A DNA stretch of 16,781 bases from Streptomyces roseochromogenus subsp. oscitans DS 12.976 (lineage in GTDB: Bacteria; Actinomycetota; Actinomycetes; Streptomycetales; Streptomycetaceae), in the NCBI RefSeq assembly GCF_000497445.1, contig NZ_CM002285.1:3855859-3872639 (forward strand), written 5' to 3'. The position numbers and the translations under genes were made by a program. Every line of letters begins with the position of its first letter. The stretch's first letter is position 1. This document shows, in pieces, positions 8,285 to 14,167 of this stretch. The notes below the pieces were generated by a model. It worked only from the letters and a program-made list of their open reading frames with translations, was not told where the DNA came from and ran no database searches.

Positions 8285-8324
8285 GCTCGAGCACGGGCCG
8301 CCGGACGGCGGTCCGTGCTCGAGC
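8285..8324 (+). promoter_or_regulatory. 40-nt near-perfect hairpin abutting the def ribosome-binding site
   Basis: Arms of 12 bp (GCTCGAGCACGG with CCGTGCTCGAGC) continue into a 6-bp inner stem (GCCGCC with GGCGGT, one G-U pair) and close on a GGAC tetraloop, giving 18 paired positions. It ends 1 nt before the AAGGAG of the peptide deformylase gene. There is no T-run, so a leader structure that affects def translation or mRNA stability is as likely as a terminator. Confidence 0.6.
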
Positions 8325-8339
8325 GAAGGAGACCGCGCG

Positions 8340-8966
8340 ATGCCACGCGTGTTCGTACAGGGAAGGCCCGCCGACTACCACCCCCGCCACACCCCCGAGG
8401 CCCGGCGCGGTGCGGTGCGCCGGATCACCGAGGTCGGCGAGGGGGTCCTGCACAAGCCGTGCCGGGACGTCACGGAGTTCGGGCCCGACCTCGCCGCACT
8501 CATCGACGACATGTTCCTCACCCTGTATGTCGCCGAAGGAGCGGGACTGGCGGCGAATCAGGTCGGGGTCGATCTACGGCTCTTCGTGTACGACTGCCCC
8601 GATGACGACGGTGTCCGACATGTCGGTCACATCATCAATCCGGTGCTCGAAACGCCCACGAGCGGGCGGCGGTTGCTGGACGAGGGCGAGGGCTGTCTGT
8701 CGGTGCCGGGTGCCGTGATGGCCGTACCGCGGCCGGACCGGGCCGTCGTACGCGGGCAGGACAGGGACGGCCGGCCGGTCGTCATCGAGGGCACGGGGTA
8801 CTTCGCGCGCTGCCTCATCCACGAGACCGACCACACCAACGGGTACCTCTACCTGGATCGGCTCTCCAAGCGGGAGAAAAAGGACGCACTGCGGCAGATG
8901 GCGGACCGGCGGGACGAGGTGTTCGCCCGCCGGGCCGCCCGGGCCGAGGAGCTGAGCCGGACCTAG
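8340..8966 (+). CDS. def: Peptide deformylase
   Basis: This metalloenzyme removes the formyl group from the N-terminal Met of nascent proteins. It has 208 residues. All three motifs are present: GAGLAANQ (residues 67-74, active-site Q74), EGCLS (117-121, metal ligand C119) and HETDH (161-165, metal ligands H161 and H165, catalytic E162). Motif 3 is normally QHExDH, but the residue before H161 is Ile here. The ATG at 8340 has AAGGAG about 8 nt upstream. Residues 1-30 and the Arg/Ala/Glu-rich tail after about 175 extend beyond the minimal enzyme, as in many actinobacterial copies. Streptomycetes usually carry several deformylase genes, so this need not be the essential one. Downstream it faces the flavoprotein gene across a minisatellite. 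Confidence 0.95.
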   Translation: MPRVFVQGRPADYHPRHTPEARRGAVRRITEVGEGVLHKPCRDVTEFGPDLAALIDDMFLTLYVAEGAGLAANQVGVDLRLFVYDCPDDDGVRHVGHIINPVLETPTSGRRLLDEGEGCLSVPGAVMAVPRPDRAVVRGQDRDGRPVVIEGTGYFARCLIHETDHTNGYLYLDRLSKREKKDALRQMADRRDEVFARRAARAEELSRT

Positions 8967-8970
8967 AAGA

Positions 8971-9024
8971 GGCCCTGGAGGCCCTGGAGGCCCTGGAGGC
9001 CCTGGAGGCCCTGGAGGCCCTGGA
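8971..9024. repeat. Minisatellite: six perfect tandem copies of GGCCCTGGA
   Basis: Six identical 9-bp units run without interruption between the stop codons of two convergent genes (def and the flavoprotein), and a degenerate piece follows. Identical copies suggest recent expansion by slippage. Each unit boundary can pair GGCC with GGCC, so the RNA of either strand could fold into short GC hairpins. No other terminator is visible in this 64-nt gap, so the array may serve as one (inference). Confidence 0.95.
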
Positions 9025-9030
9025 GGAGGC

Positions 9031-10323
9031 TCACGCCTTCGGGGCCACCTTGCTCAGGCCGTTGATGATGCGGTCCATCGCGTCGCCGCCCGTGGGGTCG
9101 GTGAGGTTCGCGAGGAGCTTGAGGGTGAACTTCATCAGCAGCGGATGTGTGAGGCCGCGCTGGGCGGCGATCTGCATGACCTTCGGGTTGCCGATGAGCT
9201 TCACGAAGGCGCGGCCGAGCGTGTAGTAGCCGCCGTAGGTGTCCTTGAGGACGCGCGGGTAGCGGTGCAGGGCGATCTCGCGCTGGGCGGGCGTGGCCCG
9301 CGCGTGGGCCTGGACGATGACGTCGGCGGCGATCTGGCCGGACTCCATGGCGTAGGCGATGCCCTCGCCGTTGAAGGGGTTCACCAGGCCGCCTGCGTCG
9401 CCGACCAGCAGTAGGCCGCGCGTGTAGTGCGGCTGGCGGTTGAAGGCCATGGGCAGGGCGGCGCCGCGGATCGGGCCGGTCATGTTCTCGGGGGTGTAGC
9501 CCCAGTCCTCGGGCATGGAGGCGCACCAGGCCTTGAGGATCTCGCGCCAGTCCAGCTCCTTGAAGGAGGCGGAGGTGTTGAGCACGCCGAGTCCGACGTT
9601 GGACGTGCCGTCGCCCATGCCGAAGATCCAGCCGTAGCCGGGCAGCAGCCGGTCCTGGGGGCCGCGGCGGTCCCACAGCTCCAGCCAGGACTCCAGGTAG
9701 TCGTCGTCGTGGCGGGGGCTCTCGAAATAGGTCCGGACCGCGACGCCCATGGGGCGGTCCTCGCGGCGGTGCAGGCCCATCGCGAGGGACAGGCGGGTGG
9801 AGTTGCCGTCGGCGGCCACCACCAAAGGCGCGTGGAAGGTGACCTCGCGCTTCTCCTCGCCGAGCTTGGCGGTGACGCCGGTGATACGGCCGGTGCGGTC
9901 GTCGAGGACGGGGCCGGAGACGTTGCAGCGCTCGTAGAGGCGGGCACCGGCCTTCTGGGCGTTGCGGGCGAGCTGCTCGTCGAAGTCGTCACGCTTGCGG
10001 ACGAGGCCGTAGTTCGGGTACGCGGCGAGATCCGGCCAATCCAGCTGGAGTCGGGAGCCGCCGCCGATGATGCGCAGACCCTTGTTGCGCAGCCAGCCGG
10101 CCTCTTCGGAGATGTCGATGCCCATGGCCACGAGCTGCTTCACCGCGCGCGGGGTGAGGCCGTCGCCGCAGACCTTCTCGCGCGGGAACTCGGTCTTCTC
10201 CAGGAGCAGGACGTCGAGACCGGCCTTGGCGAGGTGGTACGCGGTGGTGGAGCCGGCCGGCCCCGCGCCGACGACGATCACATCGGCGGTGTTCTCGGAG
10301 AGGGGCTCCTTCACGACGGTCAC
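9031..10323 (-). CDS. Geranylgeranyl reductase family FAD oxidoreductase, probable menaquinone tail reductase (MenJ-like)
   Basis: This FAD protein of the geranylgeranyl reductase family has 430 residues. The N-terminal Rossmann motif VGAGPAGS spans about 18-25. The family motif EKTEFPREKVCGDGLTPRAV spans about 42-61. A second FAD contact, LLVGDAGGLVNPFNGEGIAY, is at 305-324. The family saturates double bonds of isoprenoid chains; the mycobacterial member MenJ reduces one isoprene unit of menaquinone. With menG and mqnC within 4 kb, reduction of the menaquinone side chain to partly saturated forms, as is usual in Streptomyces, is the best inference. Archaeal-type lipid or carotenoid substrates are less likely. 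The GTG at 10323 follows GGGGAGA at 7 nt. The gene is divergent from the GNAT gene. A slip into the other frame at the 3' end would read into an LQG-repeat tail encoded by the minisatellite. Confidence 0.9.
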   Translation of the reverse strand: MTVVKEPLSENTADVIVVGAGPAGSTTAYHLAKAGLDVLLLEKTEFPREKVCGDGLTPRAVKQLVAMGIDISEEAGWLRNKGLRIIGGGSRLQLDWPDLAAYPNYGLVRKRDDFDEQLARNAQKAGARLYERCNVSGPVLDDRTGRITGVTAKLGEEKREVTFHAPLVVAADGNSTRLSLAMGLHRREDRPMGVAVRTYFESPRHDDDYLESWLELWDRRGPQDRLLPGYGWIFGMGDGTSNVGLGVLNTSASFKELDWREILKAWCASMPEDWGYTPENMTGPIRGAALPMAFNRQPHYTRGLLLVGDAGGLVNPFNGEGIAYAMESGQIAADVIVQAHARATPAQREIALHRYPRVLKDTYGGYYTLGRAFVKLIGNPKVMQIAAQRGLTHPLLMKFTLKLLANLTDPTGGDAMDRIINGLSKVAPKA

Positions 10324-10352
10324 GGCGGGATCTCCCCAAGTTCGAAATCTGC

Positions 10353-10383
10353 GTGCCGACCGGCACTGGACATGGGCAGTCTA
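10353..10383 (-). promoter_or_regulatory. Candidate flavoprotein promoter with palindrome downstream
   Basis: On the minus strand TAGACT (10378-10383) resembles a -10 box, but no clear -35 is seen. The palindrome GTGCCG-AC-CGGCAC (10353-10366) sits around or just after the expected start site and could be an operator. The 97-nt gap must also drive the divergent GNAT gene. Confidence 0.3.
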
Positions 10384-10420
10384 TTCAGCAGAATTGATCA
10401 CCCAGCTGAAGGGCTGCCCT

Positions 10421-10939
10421 GTGAACCGACCCCTCCCCGCGGTACGGCTGCGTGTCCCCACCCATGAGGACGCGATCGGCTGGCACCGGGTCTTCAGCGA
10501 CCCCGAGGTCATGGAGTTCTACGGCGGCAGGCCGGCCTCCCTGTCGGTCTACGAGGAACTCACCGCGCGGCAGCGGCGGCACGACGCGGAACTCGGCTTC
10601 TGTCTGTGGACCATGCTGGACGAGTCCGGCGAGGTGATCGGCTTCACCGGTGCGCAGCCCTGGCGGCCCGACTGGGGTCCGGTCGGCGAGATAGAGATCG
10701 GCTGGCGGCTCGGACGGGCGCACTGGGGCAAGGGCTATGTCACCGCGGCCGCGCGCGAGACGCTTCAGCGGGTGCGGGCGGCCGGAGTGCGGCAGGTGGT
10801 GGCGATGGTCCGGCCGGGCAACGAGCGGTCGATCGCGGTGACCCGGCGGCTCGGCATGGAGCCGGCGGAGACCTATCCGCATCCCACGCTGGACGAGCGA
10901 GCCCTCTGCTTCCGGCTCACACTCCATCACGGACAGTAA
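10421..10939 (+). CDS. GNAT family N-acetyltransferase (RimJ/RimL-like)
   Basis: This is an acetyl-CoA-dependent N-acyltransferase of 172 residues. The fold is recognisable from RLRVPTHEDAIGWHRVFSDP at the N-terminus, the strand EIEIGWRL, the acetyl-CoA loop RAHWGKGYVTAAARETL and the C-terminal NERSIAVTRRLGMEP. This is the pattern of the RimJ/RimL type that acetylates protein N-termini or small amines. The substrate cannot be read from the sequence. The GTG at 10421 has GAAGGG 7 nt upstream; the frame stays open further upstream but that part is antisense to the flavoprotein gene. It is followed by the PASTA gene after 82 nt, with a separate promoter possible between them. Confidence 0.88.
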   Translation: MNRPLPAVRLRVPTHEDAIGWHRVFSDPEVMEFYGGRPASLSVYEELTARQRRHDAELGFCLWTMLDESGEVIGFTGAQPWRPDWGPVGEIEIGWRLGRAHWGKGYVTAAARETLQRVRAAGVRQVVAMVRPGNERSIAVTRRLGMEPAETYPHPTLDERALCFRLTLHHGQ

Positions 10940-10990
10940 TCATCTGTTACAGAAAGACACCAATCCCTTCCGGCCGGGGCGCCCGGGAGT

Positions 10991-10996
10991 TACTCT
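10991..10996 (+). promoter_or_regulatory. Weak -10 candidate for the PASTA gene
   Basis: TACTCT fits TAnnnT and would give a start near 11003, about 19 nt before the PASTA GTG. The -35 region (TTCCGG at 10968-10973) matches poorly. A short palindrome TCTGT-T-ACAGA (10943-10953) lies just after the GNAT stop. Confidence 0.22.
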
Positions 10997-11021
10997 TCCA
11001 GTACCGCTGGGGGTGACATCT

Positions 11022-11357
11022 GTGCGCATAACACCCAAAACACCCGAAGTGCGCGTGCCGCGGCTGGTCGGACTGATGGCCGTGGACGCGCGCGAAACGG
11101 CCCGGGCGCAGGGCCTGTTCCTCAACGCGCCCGACCGCCCGGACTTCCACCTCACGGTCGTCGACTACGTCGTACGCCAGTACCCGCAGCCCGGCGCCGA
11201 GGTGCCGCGGGAGTCGATGGTGTACGTGTGGTTCGACTTCGGTGACGGAGAGGGCGGCGGGGGCGTGCGCGAGCCACGCATCCCGCGGCCGCCCGCAGGC
11301 GGAATGCAACGCGAACTCGGTGAGCCCGGTGACGCGTTCGAGATGATCAACCGCTGA
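11022..11357 (+). CDS. Small orphan PASTA-domain protein
   Basis: The protein has 111 residues and consists of one PASTA domain (about 10-72: VPRLVGLMAVDARETARAQGL, then QYPQPGAEVPRES and a final strand VYVWFDF), followed by a Gly/Pro/Arg-rich tail. PASTA domains usually occur in repeats on the outer part of PknB-type Ser/Thr kinases or penicillin-binding proteins and bind muropeptides. Here there is no signal peptide, membrane segment or kinase domain, so the protein seems cytoplasmic and its role is unknown. The GTG at 11022 is favoured because GGGGGTGA ends 5 nt before it. GTG 11013 in the same frame lacks a ribosome-binding site. The gene converges on menG. Confidence 0.8.
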   Translation: MRITPKTPEVRVPRLVGLMAVDARETARAQGLFLNAPDRPDFHLTVVDYVVRQYPQPGAEVPRESMVYVWFDFGDGEGGGGVREPRIPRPPAGGMQRELGEPGDAFEMINR

Positions 11358-11362
11358 GCCTC

Positions 11363-11415
11363 GGCCGAAAAGAGCACGGCAAAAGGGCGCAGCGAAAAGG
11401 CTCAGCGAAAAGGGC
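11363..11415. repeat. Degenerate 13-14-bp A-tract repeats between convergent genes
   Basis: About four imperfect copies of AGCGAAAAGGGCTC fill the 58-nt gap between the PASTA and menG stops. The last two (from 11391 and 11404) are nearly identical and the first two are diverged. On the minus strand each unit carries a T-run. They may help end menG transcription, but no strong hairpin precedes them. Confidence 0.6.
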
Positions 11416-12111
11416 TCAGCTCTCCTTGAAGCCCCGGTGCAGTGCGACCACGCCGCCGGTGAGGTTGCGCCAAGCCACCTTGGACCAGCCCGCCTTGCGC
11501 AGCCGTTCGGCGAGGGCGGGCTGGTCGGGCCAGGCACGGATGGACTCGGCCAGGTAGACGTAGGCGTCCGGGTTCGAGGAGACCGCGCGGGCGACCGGCG
11601 GCAGCGCCCGCATCAGGTACTCGGTGTAGACGGTGCGAAACGGCGCCCAGGTCGGGTGCGAGAACTCGCAGATCACCACGCGCCCGCCGGGCCGGGTCAC
11701 CCGGTACATCTCACGCAGGGCCGCGTCCGTGTCCTGGACGTTGCGCAGCCCGAAGGAGATCGTCACGGCGTCGAAGGTGTCGTCCTTGAACGGCAGCCTG
11801 GTCGCGTCGCCTGCCGTGAACGGCAGCCAGGTGTGCTTCTTCTTGCCGACCTGGAGCATCCCGAGCGAGAAGTCGCAGGGGACGACGTACGCGCCCGACC
11901 GCGCGAAGGGCAGTGAGGAGGTGGCCGTACCGGCGGCCAGGTCGAGGACCTTCTGCGCGGGGCGCGCGTCGACCGCCTGCGCCACCTCCTTGCGCCAGCT
12001 CCGGTCCTGGCCGAGCGACAGCACGGCGTTGGTCAGGTCGTACCGTTCCGCCACGTCGTCGAACATCGAGGCGACTTCGTGCGGCTGCTTGTTCAGGGAA
12101 GCGCGGGTCAC
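11416..12111 (-). CDS. menG: Demethylmenaquinone methyltransferase
   Basis: The enzyme methylates demethylmenaquinone with S-adenosylmethionine in the last step of menaquinone synthesis (the UbiE/MenG family). It has 231 residues. Signatures are [18 protein letters not shown] (about 24-41), the SAM loop [12 protein letters not shown] (about 55-66), and [20 protein letters not shown] followed by [15 protein letters not shown]. Because Streptomyces uses menaquinone rather than ubiquinone, MenG is the right role. The GTG at 12111 has no proper Shine-Dalgarno (GGGCGG touches the start). A CACAAT box lies 6 nt upstream, so the mRNA may be leaderless. It is the third menaquinone-linked gene here, on the same strand as mqnC and the amidohydrolase-like gene but separated from the latter by 113 nt. 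Confidence 0.95.
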   Translation of the reverse strand: MTRASLNKQPHEVASMFDDVAERYDLTNAVLSLGQDRSWRKEVAQAVDARPAQKVLDLAAGTATSSLPFARSGAYVVPCDFSLGMLQVGKKKHTWLPFTAGDATRLPFKDDTFDAVTISFGLRNVQDTDAALREMYRVTRPGGRVVICEFSHPTWAPFRTVYTEYLMRALPPVARAVSSNPDAYVYLAESIRAWPDQPALAERLRKAGWSKVAWRNLTGGVVALHRGFKES

Positions 12112-12117
12112 CCGCCC

Positions 12118-12123
12118 ATTGTG
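12118..12123 (-). promoter_or_regulatory. Candidate -10 for a leaderless menG transcript
   Basis: On the minus strand CACAAT ends 6 nt before the menG GTG. This spacing would put the transcription start at or next to the start codon, a common arrangement in Streptomyces. The -35 region is not recognisable. Confidence 0.3.
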
Positions 12124-12130
12124 GCAGCAG

Positions 12131-12224
12131 GGGGTACGGCACCCCGGAAGCGCCCTCGCCTACGCCCGCGCGGCGCACGCCCGGCCCGGCCGGCGAGGTC
12201 CCGCGCCCGTCCGGCACCCCGGGG
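12131..12224 (-). other. Highly structured gap between the amidohydrolase-like gene and menG
   Basis: The gap contains a GGGGT-ACGGC-ACCCC hairpin (12131-12145) and a 10-bp palindrome ACCCCGGGGT (12216-12225) that reaches into the stop codon of the upstream gene. No T-run follows either one. They could be a weak terminator separating the mqnC pair from menG. Confidence 0.3.
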
Positions 12225-12824
12225 TCAGCGGCCCCGGTACACCAACCGCCCGCCGATCACGGTCGCCACGCAGGTTCCAGCGCCGCGGCGGACCAGTTCG
12301 GCACGGTCCGCGACGTCGAACACGGCGAAGCGGGCGGGCCCGCCCGGGACGAGCCGCGGCAGCATGATCAGCGGGGTCGGGGACAGCGCTGCCGGGCCCG
12401 GAAGGCGGTCGGGCCGCTGCCCCACCGCGAGCCCGGCCCTGCGCACCGCGTCGACCACGGCCCGCGACCGCAGTTCCCCGGCCACCGCCACCGTGCCGTG
12501 TGCCAGCATCCGCTGCACCCCGCGTCGCGCGCTCGCGCCGAGGCGTGCGGGATCGCCGCGGAGGATCTCCCGGGCGCGCTCCCCGCCGATGGGCTCGGTG
12601 CCGAGGACGTCGGCCTCGCGGGGGTCGGGGTGGTAAGTGGCCTCCAGCAGCTCCGGACCGTACGGGTTCAGCAGCCCCGGGGTGAGGATGCCGGGCCACC
12701 GCCGCACCTTGGCCCGGGGCTCGGCGGCGGCCAGTTCCTCGTACGGGCCGACGGCGGCGACGGACGCCCCGTCGACCAGAACCGCCGTCTCGGGGGACCG
12801 CTCGGCCACATGAAGTGTCAGCAC
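12225..12824 (-). CDS. Shrunken amidohydrolase-like (imidazolonepropionase-like) protein, probably not a metal hydrolase
   Basis: The 199-residue protein resembles the two ends of an amidohydrolase-superfamily enzyme. The N-terminal beta-sandwich has AVLVDGASVAAVGPYEEL and then TPGLLNPYGPELLE. A short barrel part follows (RMLAHGTVAVAG, then AVVDAVRRAGL). The C-terminal sandwich is RFAVFDV followed by ATVIGGRLVYRG. Active members run to about 400 residues and carry HxH right after PGxxN. Here that site reads N-P-Y-G-P, and no further His/Asp metal set is evident. It begins with GTG 7 nt after the mqnC stop, so it is co-transcribed and probably translationally coupled. A role linked to menaquinone synthesis, perhaps as a relic or partner of an aminodeoxyfutalosine deaminase, is inference. 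It may be non-catalytic or a decayed gene, although the frame is intact. Confidence 0.72.
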   Translation of the reverse strand: MLTLHVAERSPETAVLVDGASVAAVGPYEELAAAEPRAKVRRWPGILTPGLLNPYGPELLEATYHPDPREADVLGTEPIGGERAREILRGDPARLGASARRGVQRMLAHGTVAVAGELRSRAVVDAVRRAGLAVGQRPDRLPGPAALSPTPLIMLPRLVPGGPARFAVFDVADRAELVRRGAGTCVATVIGGRLVYRGR

Positions 12825-12831
12825 AGCGCGC

Positions 12832-14031
12832 CTAGTTGGATGCCAGCAGCTTCAGCTCGGGGTGGGCCGTGCCGCCCTCGATGGCCGTAGAGGAGATGTG
12901 GGAGACCACGCGGTCGTCGACGGGGTCGTTCGCGGGGTCGTCGTGCACGACCAGGTGCTCGTACGTCGTGGCGCGCTGCGCCGGGACGCGGCCCGCCTTG
13001 CGGATCAGGTCGATGATCTCCAGGCGGTTGGAGCGGTGCTTGGCGCCGGCCGAGGAGACCACGTTCTCCTCCAGCATGATCGAGCCGAGGTCGTCCGCGC
13101 CGTAGTGCAGCGACAGCTGGCCGACCTCCTTGCCGGTGGTGAGCCACGAGCCCTGGATGTGCTGGACGTTGTCCAGGAAGAGGCGGGCGATCGCGATCAT
13201 GCGCAGGTACTCGAAGAGCGTGGCCTGGGTGCGGCCCTTCAGGTGGTTGTTCTCGGGCTGGTAGGTGTACGGGATGAAGGCCCGGAAGCCGCCCGTACGG
13301 TCCTGGACGTCCCGGATCATGCGCAGGTGCTCGATGCGCTCGGCGTTGGTCTCGCCCGTGCCCATCAGCATGGTGGACGTCGACTCCACGCCCAGCTTGT
13401 GCGCCGTCTCCATGATCTCCAGCCAGCGCTCGCCGGACTCCTTGAGGGGCGCGATGGCCTTGCGGGGGCGCTCGGGGAGGAGTTCCGCGCCGGCGCCCGC
13501 GAAGGAGTCGAGGCCCGCCTCGTGGATCCGGGCGATGGCCTCCTCGACCGAGACGCCGGAGATCCGGGCCATGTGCTCGACCTCGGAAGCGCCGAGGGAG
13601 TGGATCACCAGCTGGGGAAAGGCGTCCTTGATGGCCTTGAAGTGCTTCTCGTAGTACTCGACACCGTAGTCCGGGTGGTGGCCGCCCTGGAACATGATCT
13701 GGGTGCCGCCCAGCTCGACGGTCTCTGCACAGCGGCGCAGAATGTCGTCGAGGTCGCGGGTCCAGCCCTTGTCCTTGTCCTTGGGAGCCGCGTAGAAGGC
13801 GCAGAACTTGCACGCCGTGACGCACACGTTCGTGTAGTTGATGTTGCGCTCGATGATGTACGTCGCGATGTGCTCGATGCCGGCGTACTTGCGGCGGCGT
13901 ACGGCGTCGGCGGCGGCGCCCAGCGCGTGCAGCGGGGCGTCGCGGTAGAGGTCGAGCGCCTCTTCCGGGGTGATCCGCCCACCGGCTGCGGCACGGTCGA
14001 GGACAGACTGGAGGTCGGCCTTCTCGGTCAC
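12832..14031 (-). CDS. mqnC: Cyclic dehypoxanthinyl futalosine synthase (radical SAM)
   Basis: This radical SAM enzyme converts dehypoxanthine futalosine to its cyclic form in the futalosine route to menaquinone. It has 399 residues. The cluster motif is C70-x3-C74-x2-C77 (CVTACKFCAFY). Family motifs include QGGHHPDYGVEYY and HIQGSWLTTGKEVGQLSLHYGADDLGSIMLEENV (starting near 306). The intact motifs and usual length indicate an active enzyme. MqnE/CofH-type relatives are less likely given the length and these motifs. The start is GTG 14031, with AAAGGGA about 6 nt upstream. The C-terminal 45 residues (HDDPANDP onward) look like a lineage-specific tail. It is the first gene of a two-gene unit with the amidohydrolase-like gene. 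Confidence 0.95.
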   Translation of the reverse strand: MTEKADLQSVLDRAAAGGRITPEEALDLYRDAPLHALGAAADAVRRRKYAGIEHIATYIIERNINYTNVCVTACKFCAFYAAPKDKDKGWTRDLDDILRRCAETVELGGTQIMFQGGHHPDYGVEYYEKHFKAIKDAFPQLVIHSLGASEVEHMARISGVSVEEAIARIHEAGLDSFAGAGAELLPERPRKAIAPLKESGERWLEIMETAHKLGVESTSTMLMGTGETNAERIEHLRMIRDVQDRTGGFRAFIPYTYQPENNHLKGRTQATLFEYLRMIAIARLFLDNVQHIQGSWLTTGKEVGQLSLHYGADDLGSIMLEENVVSSAGAKHRSNRLEIIDLIRKAGRVPAQRATTYEHLVVHDDPANDPVDDRVVSHISSTAIEGGTAHPELKLLASN

Positions 14032-14071
14032 AGGGCGTCCCTTTCTTCAAGGGTTGTGGACGGACCGAACC

Positions 14072-14099
14072 AGCCTACGCCAGGCCCGTTGGCGTCGAG
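14072..14099 (-). promoter_or_regulatory. Candidate mqnC promoter
   Basis: On the minus strand CTCGAC (14094-14099) and TAGGCT (14072-14077) are separated by 16 nt and resemble the Streptomyces vegetative consensus TTGAC/TAGGAT. Transcription would start near 14065, giving a leader of about 35 nt before the mqnC GTG. Confidence 0.45.
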
Positions 14100-14101
14100 G
14101 A

Positions 14102-14126
14102 TCCGGCTCAGGGCTCCTTGGCCGGA
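14102..14126 (-). terminator. Weak hairpin after the prepilin peptidase gene
   Basis: TCCGGC and GCCGGA arms (6 bp, 13-nt loop) lie 42 nt beyond the prepilin peptidase stop and next to the mqnC promoter candidate. There is no T-run, so termination here is only possible. Confidence 0.22.
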
Positions 14127-14167
14127 CGCGACGGTGTGGTGTCGTGGCTCCCAGTCCGTCCTGCGCA

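Noticed and set aside
8963..9030. An LQG-repeat peptide encoded by the minisatellite
   Set aside because: It exists only in a frame shifted from the flavoprotein gene, whose own stop at 9031 is in the correct frame. The repeat is treated as non-coding.
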